Positions 10,231-21,871 are shown, counted from the first letter of the stretch. The stretch: 64,000 nt of DNA from Atriophallophorus winterbourni (GCA_013407085.1 JACCGJ010018937.1:1-64000); one strand, 5' to 3'. Notes: generated by a model not told the origin, from the letters alone. Made by a program: numbers and translations.

Positions 10231-11986
10231 CTGACGTTCAGTGTGATTATGCGAATTGCGGCCGAACGAGCAACGATGAAAAGAAATAAATTTTAATTTG
10301 TTTCATTTAAAACAAAAGCTATTATTGGGCACAAAATCTAATACAAATTAATCAGATATGATATCATGAATTACTATTAACGACGAGAAAATTGGTCATT
10401 ACTGACAGATTTCATTTTGATTGCTGAAATTCATGTTTCTCTCTTCATATCAAACTAGCATACAATTTAGTTAGGTAATATGTTTGGTATGCTATGAGCT
10501 CCTAACACGTAGAAAACGACGATTATGCAGAACAATTTTTAAGGTCATGTTGAATTAATGAACCGTATATAAGAAAAGATTTATCAGCGCGAAAAATTGT
10601 TCAGGTTCGTTCAATTTAAAACTAAATTGCAAATATATAAAGAGGGAATTTCTGTTTGAAACATATATTCGCGTGTGCTATTTCTGAACTTATATTCACG
10701 GCTTTGAGAATCGCTACGTTCTTTTAAAATATAGATTAATTATTTTGTTACACTTATTAACTCTCCCGGAGAGTTTAGTTACAATCTACACGGAAAAATC
10801 ACATTCAAATTTGACTTCATTTTTCCGAAAACATTGAGTCAATCTTTGGTGATTCTGAGTGACAATTTGGTAAATGGAGAGGAATCCCTTCTCAGTATTT
10901 CTCAATATTATTTACGCTACAAGCTTAAGGAAAATGAATTATATCTCATAAACTTTTAACGTTAAAAAATAATTAATTTCGGGCTTATTTGCATCAAATG
11001 GTTTTGCCGATATGGAAGTTGAACAGGTAAAGGAAAGGTCACGACCTAGTCGATTTCAGATGCATAAATTTGGTTCAAAGATTTTAATTACAATCACCTA
11101 ATCTGTTCACGAGACATTCCAGCCAACAGTTTAGGGCCTATTGTGAAAAACCTTGTATAAAACTGGGAACTGCCTAAATTATTACTCGTTTCCCTGTTGT
11201 AATTCCGAAGAGATAGAATCAAACAATTCACCCTCTTAGATGAGCCTTCGCTTACTCAACTAATGCACAGATGTACAGATATTCCGTTTAACAATTCTCT
11301 CATCGCACGGCGAATGTGTCGTTCTTCAGATTTGCTGGTGAATTTTAAGAATACACTATTCGGTTGATTGTTGATTTCTTTTTGCTTAAACTATTGGGAA
11401 TTTTTATTCGAGCGAAATTTATGATGTTATCAGAAATTTGAGTTCTAAAACTGTACGAATGCCCACCACATATGCCATTCATATCGGGATATTATGTACA
11501 CTTTCTAAAACTCAAAAAGCAATAATATGCGTATGATTTTGAACTTAATTCTCTACAACTAAATAGTATTGTGAAAATGACGAAATTCTCATCTTAATTA
11601 TTTCCAACGCTGGACCGATATTCACGTTTTCGCTGTCCTTACATTCGTAAATGTCGACTTGCTTTGATTCAACGTTGGTGAAATTCATTGCATAAGATTC
11701 TTCATTGACGTACAATGGAATAAACCTTCGAAGATAAAAACATTAAAATTACTGGTTAATTATATCTATTATTTGAAATACATTTTTCGTATAGGAATTC
11801 AAAGCATATGATACACGTTAAATGTATGTTTGCATTCTAGCGGTATTTTTGATGTTTCGCAATGGCACAACCGTTTATTTTTTATCAATATTATTATTTA
11901 TGCATCATCAATTCACCTGATTTGTTGTTTTTGTTTCGATTGATTTAAAATGTGAGCGATCAACATTTCAAATACATTGACGCTCG
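10231..11986. other. AT-rich non-coding stretch
   Basis: Up to about 11,250 the sequence is shared with copy B; beyond that it is unique. No exon with both splice sites, no RNA gene and no element was recognised. Upstream exons of the membrane protein gene could lie here undetected. Confidence 0.45.
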
Positions 11987-12143
11987 AGACAAATCACAAC
12001 CTTCTGAATATTAGGCCACGCTTCTTATGTGAAAGGCTTTTATGCTTTTGCAACAAGCTGTCTGATGAACTAATGGCTTGCATGGGATGAGTTGCGTTCA
12101 AAAGGTGTTTCGATAGCTCGTCGCTTGAGCTTTCCCTGAATTC

Positions 12144-12205
<62 letters not shown>

Positions 12206-12385
12206 NNNNNNNNNNNNNNNNNNNNAGACAAATCACAACCGTCTGAATATTAAGCCACGCTTCTTATGTGAAAGGGTTATATGCTTTTGCAAGCTGCCTG
12301 ATGAACTAATGGCTTGCATATGATAAGTTGCGTTCAAAAGTTTTTTCGGTAGCTCGTCGCTTGAGCTTTCCTTGAATTCTTTACA

Positions 12386-12428
<43 letters not shown>

Positions 12429-12433
12429 AGCAA
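11987..12433. repeat. tandem duplication (239-bp spacing) flanking an assembly gap
   Basis: A block starting AGACAAATCACAACC at 11987 recurs at 12226. Each copy ends in a dinucleotide run: AC then AT at about 12,147-12,205, and AT at about 12,387-12,420. Twenty N bases fill 12206-12225. On the minus strand both copies keep an open frame of about 50 codons with the shared blocks SSSDEL, LLNAT, MQAISSS and LSHKKRGLIFRRL. The copies differ by scattered substitutions and a three-base deletion, so the pair is not a simple assembly echo. Confidence 0.75.
12206..12225. other. assembly gap (20 N)
   Basis: Twenty undetermined bases lie inside an AT microsatellite between two diverged tandem copies. 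The true number of copies and the gap length are unknown. Confidence 0.99.
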
Positions 12434-12655
12434 TTATATAACGCCTCCTTTCAAATGTACGCTCAATATTTCCATATCTAAACACTCATCGACTTGGTGA
12501 AGAGAAACATTTTCCTTTTTTTCAGTCACAGCTGCAAAGACCTGTGACCGAAAAACGGCCTTTGAAAACACCTGACTCATCATCACACACGACATGTATA
12601 ACACAAACAATGAACCAACCTTGCTAGCATTGGGCGCACCTTCGAGGCTTTCCAC
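12434..12655 (-). other. unassigned open frame
   Basis: A 73-codon frame on the minus strand (MESLEGAPNASKVGSLF, then VTEKKENVSLHQVDECLDME) lies directly upstream of the duplicated 50-codon frame. Composition is protein-like but no family is recognised. The AT run between them could be an intron end, since no clean acceptor is visible. It might be an exon of an unknown gene or a transposon relic. Confidence 0.25.
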
Positions 12656-12659
12656 CGAC

Positions 12660-13020
12660 AGAAATCCTGAAGGCTAGCTTGGTTTATCTGCTATTCAAAT
12701 TCTATGCCAAATCAAGTGAACTAAACTGATACTGATCAAATGCTGCATTTTATGATAATAATGTAATTTTGCTGGTAATTACGACCTTGTTTACAACATC
12801 ATCATACCCATTAAATTTTCCTTGTTGCCATTAATGCAAAAGATCAAAGTTAAATTTCGCTGTTTACAAATTTTATGCAAATTGTTGTGTGACGTTTATA
12901 CAAGGCTTGAATCATTAACTATTTTTTCATTATTGTAAACTTATAAATGCACATGATTCCCTCAAATTCATATAATCCACCAATACTGATTCTGAAGGAA
13001 TTATAACAAAATAAAGCACT
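12660..13020. other. AT-rich stretch without recognised gene
   Basis: Nothing was seen between the duplicated block and the pogo-like element. Confidence 0.5.
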
Positions 13021-14159
13021 TACACTCAAATCTCGGTACTATGCCACCTCGTTACTATGCCACTCTCGCTACTATGCCACTTTTGCTCGGTCCCGACAAA
13101 ATCCAATACAAAATAAATTTACTATGCCACTCCCTACTCTCGTTACTATGCCACTATTCTCTGACTATTTAAAAGTGCATTTTTGCGCATTTTACGCATA
13201 TAGTCAGCCGGTTTCAAGGTCAAACACGCGATGTTTCCCCCTGACGCCAGCTACAACAAGCCAATCACCTCACACACAACGACAAGCATCTATCCTACTC
13301 TTTCTTTAAGTATCGATAGATACAACCACGAAAGCGCGCGCACAAACAGACACTCACAACATTGACATCGTTATTTTTCAAACTATTCAGCCCATATTGT
13401 CAGCTCAGAAGCGCAAACGAACCGACTTTACGATGAAGGAGAAGTTCGAGATCATCGATGCTGCGAAGAAGGAGCCGAATCAGTCCAATTTGGCGATGGA
13501 GATTAGCAAGAAATGGGGCGCCGAAGTTAAGAGAACCACAGTGAAGGTCATTCTCAGCAAGAAGAATGCAATTAAAGCTGCAATCAAAGCTGGAGTTCCA
13601 TCGAAGCGCATGAAGCTGACGCAGCCTCACGACCCAAAGTTTGAGTGGGGGGTGCTTATGTGGCTGAAGCAAGCATAATGACTGAATCTGCCTGTCACTG
13701 GCGATCTGATCAAGGAGAAGGCAATAAAACTGGCTGAGCTGATGCACATCCCAGACTTCATAGAGCGACGGTTCGTTAGACAGCTTCAAGAAGCGCAATG
13801 GCGTCACGTTCAAGACAGTGAAGGGCGAAGCTGGACCGGTGGATTCCCAATCCCTTATTAATTGGCAGCAGCAGGTTCTCCGGCCCTTACTCGGGCAGTT
13901 CGCTGCAGATGAAGTCTTCAACCTGGACGAGACTGATGCAAGCGTGTGATCAGCTAGACAACGAGATGAACGAGTTACGACGAAAGAAGATGCGTCAGCC
14001 GACGACTTCTGAGAGCTTTGGACTGATCGATTGAGAAAATAAATGATGGACTTCAGAAAACAAAGCCGTTCTTACAAAACCTCGTTACTATGCCACTCTC
14101 GCTACTATGCTACACTTGCTCGGCCCCAACGGGTGGCATAGTACTGAGATTAGAGTGTA
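13021..14159 (+). mobile_element. pogo/Tigger-like DNA transposon, internally deleted
   Basis: The ends are inverted repeats of about 28 bp. The left end reads TACACTCAAATCTCGGTACT from 13021, and the right end read backwards from 14159 gives TACACTCTAATCTCAGTACT. TA dinucleotides at both outer ends fit the TA target duplication of Tc1/mariner elements. Inside are an N-terminal transposase fragment, a remnant reaching FNLDET-like sequence near 13,930 (first catalytic Asp region), then AATAAA and the right end. The rest of the DDE domain is gone, so the copy could only move with a helper. CTATGCCAC motifs repeat several times near both ends in the same orientation. Confidence 0.88.
13397..13678 (+). 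pseudogene. transposase N-terminus with CENP-B/pogo helix-turn-helix
   Basis: The 93-codon frame opens at a TTG (13397) where pogo-type transposases normally start with ATG, so the start codon is probably mutated. It reads KRKRTDFTMKEKFEIIDAAK and then AMEISKKWGAEVKRTTVKVI, a psq/CENP-B N-terminal helix-turn-helix, followed by SKRMKLT and LMWLKQA before TAA TGA at 13676. Homology continues after the stops (LNLPVTGDLI, KLAELMHIPDF), so the stops are mutations. It would bind the element's terminal repeats if it were functional. It is not expected to be expressed. Confidence 0.85.
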
Positions 14160-14409
14160 TTAAAATGGAACTTGGACATACAAGCACAACTTGTTGTTCA
14201 TTTTTCTACCATTTCAAGTGCGTGTGGATGCTTATCTTGCTATCCCTACACGATGAGTGCATACAGCTTGAAAGTCTCCGTGAGTTGCATGTCCTGGATA
14301 TACTGGCAAATAAGCAATTATTATTTGAAAATGAACTTTTTTATTTCTTAATTATTCGCTACAATAGATTTTATTTTACCAACCTTGTAATTGTGGCGGG
14401 GATACCCCT
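14160..14409. other. short unassigned stretch
   Basis: No motif or repeat was recognised between the DNA transposon and the next open frame. A plus-strand frame through 14,090-14,434 runs out of the transposon end and is not supported. Confidence 0.4.
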
Positions 14410-14630
14410 CTATTTCGCGCAGTGTATTTCATAGCTTCCAGGATAAAATATCACTGTCTTGTTGAATCTTGCGACGGCATAATACGGCATGGCTGAACAC
14501 CGTCCATATTGCGGGCAGTACAACAGTTGTGGGCCCTGGGAATGGGCAAGCAGAAAAGTAATCCCTCGATTGAAACTCCCCTGATCGTTTTTGGCTAAGC
14601 ATTTGTAGACGTTTTCCAAAGATTTCGTTG
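14410..14630 (-). other. possible terminal exon of an unknown gene
   Basis: A minus-strand frame of about 70 codons reads MENVYKCLAKNDQGSFNRGI, then QLLYCPQYGRC and KTVIFYPGSYEIHCAK, ending in TAG at 14412-14410. It is more GC-rich than its surroundings. An AG (TATTTTGAAG) near 14,635 could be the acceptor. I do not recognise the family. It could also be a fragment of an unrecognised retroelement. Confidence 0.3.
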
Positions 14631-14639
14631 CGGCCTCTT

Positions 14640-14930
14640 CAAAATATTATGACGTTGTTTACTCAGTAATATTTATTTTGTATCTTTGATTTTGTACAAC
14701 CTTATTCATAATAGATTTATGAGACATTTTGGCAAATATATATCTGAAGAACGTGCGCGAACCACGAAATAATCAAATACAGCGCTCGTTTGCTAAACGT
14801 TTTTCACGCTGCAAGATTTCAACTTACGCCGATTCGACGAATACTGCAAAACGCTGTGAGTTCAACAGGAAAGATTACCACTTTAGAAACGGAATGTTCA
14901 GTCATTCTAGTGAAGCGTAGCATCAAGTCA
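14640..14930. other. AT-rich stretch without recognised gene
   Basis: Only short overlapping frames without motifs are present up to the 3' tail of the CR1 fragment. Confidence 0.4.
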
Positions 14931-15377
14931 TCATCTCAGAAATCAGAACTCAGGCAATTTTATGGCAGAAAAAGCATTAAGCTTCACAATAACCATAGGA
15001 TGACAAGGTATATTAAATATATATGAAAACAATATAAAATATCTCAATTATCCATAACGATATTTGCATACCGCATGGTTCGTCATAAACGCATCGAGTT
15101 TGGGAGCGAAAACCTTAACAGTTTCGTGGCGTGTGATTTCTTTGGGCAAAAAGTTTCAAGTAAAACAAATTTTTATCGAGAAAAAAATACACAGTATATC
15201 CGATCGACAATGCGGAATGCTTGAAGCCTTTGAATGTTTTCGTGGTCGAGTGAAGTCATTGGGCTATCGCAATTGTTTATGGGGATGGTTTACATGTGCT
15301 AGTAATGTACATCGATTGTCCACATCTGTGATTGCCAATTACATAGGAAATATAATTGCGATTTGCTCACAGTAATT
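14931..15377 (-). mobile_element. 3' fragment of a CR1-like LINE
   Basis: Read on the minus strand this matches the 3' end of the CR1 at 30-34.8 kb, including the RT C-terminal codons (FTRPRKHSKA-like, then SLPNSM), the trailer CCTTGTCATCCTATGGTTATTGTGA (split as CCTTGTCATCC and TATGGTTATTGTGA) and the CTGAG-type tail at 14,931-14,954. It is truncated on its 5' side where the RTE-type leader starts at 15,378. Confidence 0.75.
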
Positions 15378-15600
15378 TTGAAGGTTGTCACAGCCGGGGG
15401 TAGTAGTAAAAATGAGCCACCTACTATCTATTAAATGCTCCCGCGTGCGCGTTCATATGCCAACTCCTTGCTTCCTTGTGGGTAGCACTTGGTTGTGCAA
15501 AGGCTAGAGATTTGTAGTCGAACAAACACTAATTAGTGCTGGAAACATAACATGTACACTATCCCCAAGAAAGTTCATGATGATGTCTCAACGTATCTGT
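15378..15600 (+). mobile_element. 5' leader of RTE-like family A, shared with the short retroposon
   Basis: The sequence GGTTGTCACAGCCGGGGGTA (from 15,383) through CCCAAGAAAGTTCATGATGATG (split as CCCAAGAAAG and TTCATGATGATG) matches the minus-strand sequence of the 691-bp retroposon at 23,981-24,671, with an internal deletion. Here it runs directly into the RTE endonuclease frame, which shows that the module is a LINE leader. Confidence 0.75.
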
Positions 15601-18155
15601 CAGCTCTCTGCTACGGCGTTTACGAGACGCGACTGGTCATTGGCTCACCTAGCGGCTAGTGTGAAATGTAAGCTAGCTGGGGCCATAATTATCAGTAAGG
15701 ACATTTATATGGGATGCTGGGACGTACGGACACTGCTCGATGTTGATAGGCAAGCAATCACGATGCGCTTTTCATTAGAAAACCAAGTAGATGTTGCTGG
15801 TCTTCACGAGTTCCGCCTTCCCGGACAAGGATCTAAACAGATCAAGATCGCCGGGGTCGATCGTACTTATTGGCTTATTTATAGTGTGCCCGAGGATGGA
15901 TCTGTTCACAATTGAGTAGCGATAGCACTTAGCGGCAACGCTAAACAGGCACTTATGTCACGAATGCCTGTATCCCCGAGAATAGCGATGGTCAGGGTGA
16001 GGGGTCACACTTAGAATATAACAGTCGTTTTGGTGTATGTTCAAACCTATCTGCCGACCAAACTACAAGAGACAACTTTCATAACCAAGTTCAATTCGTA
16101 GTCGATGGAGTTGCTGGAAACGACCTACTGGTTGTGGCTGGTGATTAAGCGCTTGTACAGGAGCAGCAGATTCCGCAACAAACCGAATCCTGGGAAACTA
16201 TTGCATGGGGCAGCGCTGCGCGAATATCGGCCTACAACCACCCATGCGTCTGTTACTCTAAATTCCAGCACCCTAAAAACCACTTGGTCACACGGCACTA
16301 AAATGATGGTAGAACGGCGAACCAGATCGATCATGTTCTAATTCGCGCAAGTTGGATGTCTTCGGTGTTCGACTGTAAGTCCTATCATTGTGCTGGAAAA
16401 GGGAACGCATCGGGCACCGATCACACACTTGTTCGCTCAAAGCTCCGACTTCGCCTGATAAAACTCCGAAAGAAAACTTCTAGGAAGCGCCTAAAGTTGA
16501 AAGCTTCAGAAAACCCGGCCCAACGTGAGAAGCTTATTGACGATATCGCTGAACAGTTGGGTGAGAGTGATGCATCGGTCGAGCAACAGTGGTTCAGACT
16601 GAAGACCGCTACTCAGACTGCAGCACTAAAAGTCATAGGCACCGCTTCTCGTTGCCGACGAAATTGAATTTCTCAGAACACCATAAAGCTCTGTGCCCGG
16701 AAAAAAAACGCCCGAATACATGGTGCATCTGATTTTCGCCTCCTTAGGAGAGCTGCTACACGATCAGTTCGCAAGGATTGTTAGCAATATTGGGCGGAAA
16801 CCGCATCCGAAATGGAAGCCGAAGCATGTATAGGAGACTTTGAACGACTGTTTTACTTGTATCATAGAGCATGTGCAAGCTGTGGTCTTTGTACGAATCT
16901 TCGAGATTCGTCACGACAGATGATATTCGACATTCATCAAAAGATAGGTAGGTGGGTTGATCAGTTCATTCAGCTACTGAACCGCCCGTCATCTATCAAT
17001 GCAGTTTTCACTCCCCCTATAAATAGCTGTGGATACACGGTCAATGGCGAGGCGAAATCAGAATACGATATATCAAGTGTTTTGCGACGAATTCAGAAGG
17101 GTAAATCGCCAAGTGAGGACGGAATTCATGTTGAAATTACTAAAACCTGCGCCGACGTATTATTATATACGCTACTTCGGCTGTTTTGTTCGATTAGGAA
17201 AACGGACGTTTTTCCATCAGACTGGAGGATTTCTATCATTCTACCACTGCTGAAACGTGGAGTTAAATCTGTGTGCTCTAATTTCCGCGGAATAAGTTTA
17301 ATCGAGGCCGCTGCTAAAGTGCTTGCAACGATCTCGCTTAATCGGTTCTTCGCCGAAAGAAATCTGCGCACCAGAGTTAACCAAGGTATATTTCGCCCTG
17401 TGATGTGTTGCGTAAATCAAATATTTACTTAAGGCAGGATTCGCAAGCACCGTGCACGGTATCACCAGCAAACGATAGCTTGCTTTATTCACTTCCGCGC
17501 CGCATTCGACTATGTTGACCGTGGTTGTTTATGGGACATCATGCTATCGGATGTGGTTTCATTAAAGCCTATAACGGCTCTACATGGGCACGGGTTTGTG
17601 ACTACGTTTAGAAGTAGCGTGAATTTAAGTTGCACACAGGAGACAGGCAAGGTCGCTCGCTATCGCTGGTTATGTTAAACTATATCCTAAACTGGATAAT
17701 TAACAATGCCGTAACCGACTATCAAGCGGTGCAAATTTTAACGGATCTATGGATTTCACTGACGATATAGTCGTTCTAAGCTACAAAACGAAAATGCTGC
17801 AAAGCGTTTCAAACCGCATCATTGCCACGGCCGTGAAAGTCCGTCTCAAGATAAACGAGGCTGAATGCAGGGCATTTTTTCATACCAACACACCAGGCAA
17901 CCAGCCACATTGCGTCCAGGTTTGTCCGATTGAATACGTTACAGTGTACCAATACCTCGGCTGAAGTATATTGCCATATAGTCAGGCGAAAGATGAAGTG
18001 AAGTAAAGGGTCGATCGTGCTCGTAATGCGTTTTTGCAGTTGAAGGTCACTCTTTGGCGCAAGTTTGGGATCAACCTAAGGACTAAGTCGCGTGTTTAGC
18101 AAGCAACGATCCGACTTGTGCTGCTTTACGAATGCGAGACATGGCTTTCAAGGTC
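15577..18155 (+). pseudogene. RTE-like LINE (family A): broken endonuclease and RT
   Basis: The endonuclease begins with MGCWDVRTLLDVDRQAIT and HEFRLPGQGSKQIK (15,712-15,840). LLVVAGD is followed by a stop where GDWNA is expected, then QIDHVLIRASW, then SVFDCKSYHCAG and SGTDHTLVRSKLRLRL (16,356-16,470). The RT follows from 16,812: KGKSPSEDGI, FPSDWRISIILPLLKRG, CSNFRGISL, IHFRAAFDYVDRG (motif A, near 17,490), and FTDDIVVL where YADDI is usual (near 17,755), then LLYECETW (18,118-18,141). There are many stops and frameshifts, and motif B is missing. It ends at about 18,155 against a minus-strand CR1 piece. It is a dead copy of an RTE family that resembles ones common in flukes. Confidence 0.85.
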
Positions 18156-19620
18156 ACATGACAAATTCAGGCATGTCGCTAGCAAAAGAGTTAATCCTGA
18201 GAGATTTCGGTCCGTCTCCTTTATAGTTTATTGAAAAAGGCACTCGGCAAGTGTCAATGATCACAACATTAGAAATATTAGGCAAGGACGCAATGTAACG
18301 CCACTGCTTGTAGTCATGATCTGCTGTTTCCTGTCCCGATGCTTCAGTGGGATTTTCTGGTACCCCAAGTGGAACCATACTCCGCGATACCGTATTTCCT
18401 TAGTGTTTGAGTCACCCGTCCGTTACCACCATGGCACATCAGGATATATCCGGCAATTTTGAATTCGGATCCATCTTTATTCGGTACGAATTTAGCAGTA
18501 TGTTTTCGATATCAGCCTCGCACTCTAGTGTACATCTTAGTAACCGAGGTTGATCACTATGAAGTGAGGTGGAATGGCGAGTTAGACGAATCAATTTGTC
18601 AGAAGTAACATGCTAAATTTCCAATTGGAGACAAATTGGAGACCATATATCGAGGTTGTGTTTGTGTTTTCTATCTAACAAGCTGTCGCCGGACTCTTTA
18701 GCATTCGTACATATTACGCTCAACGAATGAGAATGCTTGTCGCGTGTCCGGTCATTCTTCATAGAATGTGAGGCTTTTTGATTTGGGTTTAGTGTGCCAG
18801 GCTCAGATTGTGCAGCGAAGGTTCACCGCAACAGCATTTCTCTGTATGATTTTTTGACCACCGGGGGCGTTTCCGTTGGTGCCGAATCGATTCAGATATC
18901 ATTAAGCGAAGTATTATTCGTGGCAGCTTTGGCCAAAGGAGCGTTCGACGTAGACGGTTTCTACTTCAAGGCCTTTTTAACTACCACTTCAGTGTCGCGT
19001 AATTTAACCTTTTTAGAAGCAGGCTGCGGTGGTGAGGTCGAGCGTAATCGAGTATTCAATGCAAAAGATTTAGATGCGATTATTGGTTGTAGGGTAATCT
19101 TCAAACTATCTAGTTCCATTTCCATTATCGGCAATTTATTCTCAATTGTGTTTGCCTCGTTTCCAGCGGAAGATTTTGTACGCTTGCGATCACCATTCAC
19201 GATTGAATCCATACAGGCGTTACAGAAATAGCAAACGGACGGGAGATTTTCATCATTCACGATGCGCACACATTCATCAGTTAAAGTCTTATCACAGTCC
19301 ACGTGCACATATAAGTTACAAAAAGTACATTTTACCCAAACACTATCACAGCTTACCGTGTCCAGGCCCTCGGCGCAGAGGTAAAGGTGGCTTGTTTTCG
19401 CTGTCGGGGTAACACCACTCGTATGCACACATTGATCGATCGATTTTTTTCGTCTGCGTGTGGGATCGCGTGAATCGGATGCACGTTGAAGGCTGGAGTG
19501 GAGTGACCGGTTGAGTGGATTTTCGGTCGACTGGTCGATTTAGTTGGGTTTGAATTCTTGATTTTGTCATTGTACAAATAATTCGTGATAGCTCGATAAC
19601 CACACAAAGTAGAACACAGA
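18154..19620 (-). pseudogene. CR1-like LINE 5' fragment: leader and ORF1 with PHD-like zinc finger
   Basis: On the minus strand the frame 19,428-18,961 contains a Cys/His cluster: VSCDSVWVKCTFCNLYVHVD, C, then LPSVCYFCNAC. This is the C-C-C-C-H-C-C-C order of the PHD-like finger found in ORF1 of CR1 elements. Farther on (18,378-18,154) LGVPENPTEA, HDYKQW and FSINYKGDGPKSLR match the later part of ORF1 at 31,540-31,740. ORF1 proteins bind element RNA. The two parts are in different frames and no endonuclease follows, so it is a fragment. Confidence 0.75.
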
Positions 19621-19919
19621 ATGGTGTATCAAATTAAGTAGTTTGAAGTGGTCTTTGCAATGAAAGCAAAAACGCCACGACAGTTAACGGTAGGATAAAG
19701 TTTGCACGCATCAGCAAATTGAAAAGTTAACGTTGACACGATAACTTTGCTGATGTTCGACGGACCAGATCAAAATGTATAAATTCCGATAGCTCACGTC
19801 AAAGTATAGCAAAAAGTTTTTGAACGGTTAAAATCCGAGTTGATTCGGCGAAGAAACGGGCAAAAGTGTCAGAGCAACAAAAATACGACCGCACACCATG
19901 TGTTACGATGGAAACATGG
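19621..19919. other. short unassigned stretch
   Basis: It lies between the CR1 leader and copy B of the duplicated segment. It may be CR1 5' sequence. No motif was seen. Confidence 0.4.
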
Positions 19920-20049
19920 ATGCATAACGACGTCACACTAGAAAATACAAAACCGTCGCCAGAACGCAGTCCTCAAAAAAACCACTAGGGTCCAACTTAA
20001 AACTCGGTACAAACATATTATTGATTAACACATAACGCAGACCTGAATA

Positions 20050-20720
20050 CTTATCAGGAAGAAGGAAAGACGAACTAGCCGCTTCCGGATGACGACGTTA
20101 GTCGTGCACACCTGCTGGCTTGAGTTTTTCGCATCATCGCCGTATTTCCGGTGTTTAAGGCAAACGGGTAATCGAGTATGGTTACTCGAACATTGGCGGT
20201 ATTGGGCGGGTTATCGTGGCTTACGGTGGAGTTTGAAGCTCCGAACCTCATTGCGTAAAGCTGCAACCTCAGCCAGTAGGTCTGCATTTCAGTCTTACCT
20301 TTGGTGCCCAAATGCGTTGTGTAATGCTGTCGGCATTTCCGCCAGTTAACATTCTGGAGTGATTAGGCAGCAAACAATATGGCTTTCATCTACTCAGGGA
20401 GTCGCTGGAGCCAAAGTTTCTTTAAAACGTACTCGCCCTTGTGCGATGTCTCTAATAGGCGGCGCATCTCCATGAATATGGTATATGGCTTTTTGCCTGC
20501 AACTTTCAAGTTACCGAACAGCTGCTGTAGCCTAGATTGTTCAGATGGAAGCGTGCGGCCTGGTTGAACCTAACGTAGCGGGCCCCATCCTGGGTAACAA
20601 TGACTGCCTCGCGAATATGTATCAAACGTCAGCGGCAAGGTTCTGCGTTAATTGCATCAATGAAATTTTAGCACTATGTTCATTATCCAAAGAAACTGGG
20701 TATTGTGATGACCGCCGCTA
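20050..20720 (-). pseudogene. Ty3/gypsy Gag fragment, copy B
   Basis: On the minus strand the Gag order is clearer than in copy A: SEQSRLQQLFGNLKVAGKKP and MEMRRLLETS (near 20,545-20,440), LWLQRLPE followed by a stop, then LLAEVAALRNEVRSFKLH, TRLPVCLKHRKYGDDAK and QVCTTNV near 20,110. The last block corresponds to the H-RFGD-A-C segment near the end of insect and fluke gypsy Gag proteins. Several stops are present. No pol follows. Confidence 0.65.
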
Positions 20721-21605
20721 TAGCGCGTTCACTATCGCAAATCTTAAGCAGGATACAGTAAAAAAAATTTGAAACAGCTAAAACTGATTGAAAGAAAACG
20801 GCGCAAAATGCAGTATAATACGAGGAAAAACCTGAAAATAATAACGCCGATTTAAATCGGCGAAATAAGGAGAAAACACACAGGACAATGAGGTATTTTT
20901 CGCGGTATCCAAAACGTGTACAACGGTACAGATTAGCAGTCACGTAGTACACGTAAACGGAAGAAGTATTAAGGACATTTTTTTCCGGTTCAGTAAAACA
21001 CAGATGTCACATTGGTATACGTGGGTTTCTATCGTATACTGGCGGCTAACTGCTCTGTATTTCAGCCTGTCCCAGAAATCGTAAAGCAAAACTTATTATT
21101 GTGTGGTTCTGAAAATCAGTTACTCATGTACGTAGACAGTTCCAAAATACACGCAACCAGACTAACCGTGAATTCTGTAACGCTTTCTGGTAACTCAATT
21201 CTGGAACCTATTCACTATATATCTAACATGCGATGCGTGGAAAAATAATTTTAACCTATCTTTGAATGACTCTGAGTGTAATGATGTTAAATCCCTTAAA
21301 AATTGACCGATAACCAATTCAGAAACACCATTGCCTCAATAAGCATCGAATACATCATTTTTAATTCACCATTTAATGACTATATTTTCAGTGTCGTGTT
21401 AAATAAAAAATATTGCAATTGTAAATGTAGCTGTGTATTAATCAAGCGAAATTAGCAAGGATGAAAGCGGAAGGGATTTAGTTTGAAATTGAATTAAATT
21501 AAGTGTACGAAGGCTGTTTTTTCAAGCGGAATTATCTTGCAATCAATATGGAATTCTGCGCTCGCGAATTGTTGTAATGGATGTTGTACGTGTGCATGGC
21601 CGACA

Positions 21606-21871
21606 TCATGGGTTTGTTAATTCCATTGATACAGAATATGTCGGTTTTGTGCGAAAGATTGCAGATTGAATTCGCCACGTTCTGATTGCATTCAGTAGGC
21701 GTTCTCTGAACAAGATCGCCCAAATCACAATCACAATGACCAGCACTACTGCAATGTAGATAGCTGCGATGGGCCCTGGTCCACGTCCAGGGATGTGAAC
21801 ATTTCGCGTTTTGGATTTTGCTCCAATTCCTCCGTAGATTTGTAAATTCAAGTTGAATACATAAAACAAGA
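21606..21871 (-). CDS. terminal exon of the duplicated membrane protein gene (copy B)
   Basis: The acceptor ATTATTTTCACAG precedes 21871 and, as in copy A, two bases come before the first full codon. The frame has FNLNLQIYGGIGAKSKTRNV, then GPGPIAAIYIAVVLVIVIVI, WAILFRERLLNAI and AIFRTKPT, ending in a stop at 21,606. Membrane segment, positive tail and length match copy A despite many substitutions. The upstream exons of copy B are damaged, so this exon may now belong to a pseudogene that only recently lost function. Confidence 0.5.

Larger units (their letters stand above)
7075..11250. repeat. duplicated segment, copy A
   Basis: This ~4.2 kb segment recurs in direct orientation as copy B (about 19,920-23,980 plus 24,686-24,800). 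Matching landmarks run in the same order: GCATAACG-TCAC-CTAGAAAA (7,080 and 19,924), GACGACGTTAGTCGTGCAC (7,265 and 20,092), TATCGTATACTGGCG (7,879 and 21,031), GATGGGCCCTGGTCC (8,604 and 21,768) and TTCCAGCCAA-AGTT (11,117 and 23,947). Copy A has about 330 bp near 10.29-10.63 kb that copy B lacks. It contains a gag fragment, three exon-like blocks and a hammerhead relic, all found in copy B too, so the segment was duplicated as a unit. Confidence 0.85.

Noticed and set aside
13400..13921. Long minus-strand frame (173 codons) across the pogo-like transposase
   Set aside because: It is the reverse shadow of the transposase coding region; the plus strand carries clear helix-turn-helix motifs.
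19346..19607. Overlapping minus-strand frames of 84-85 codons upstream of the PHD-like finger
   Set aside because: They lie in the CR1 leader and ORF1 start; the Cys-rich frame explains the region better.
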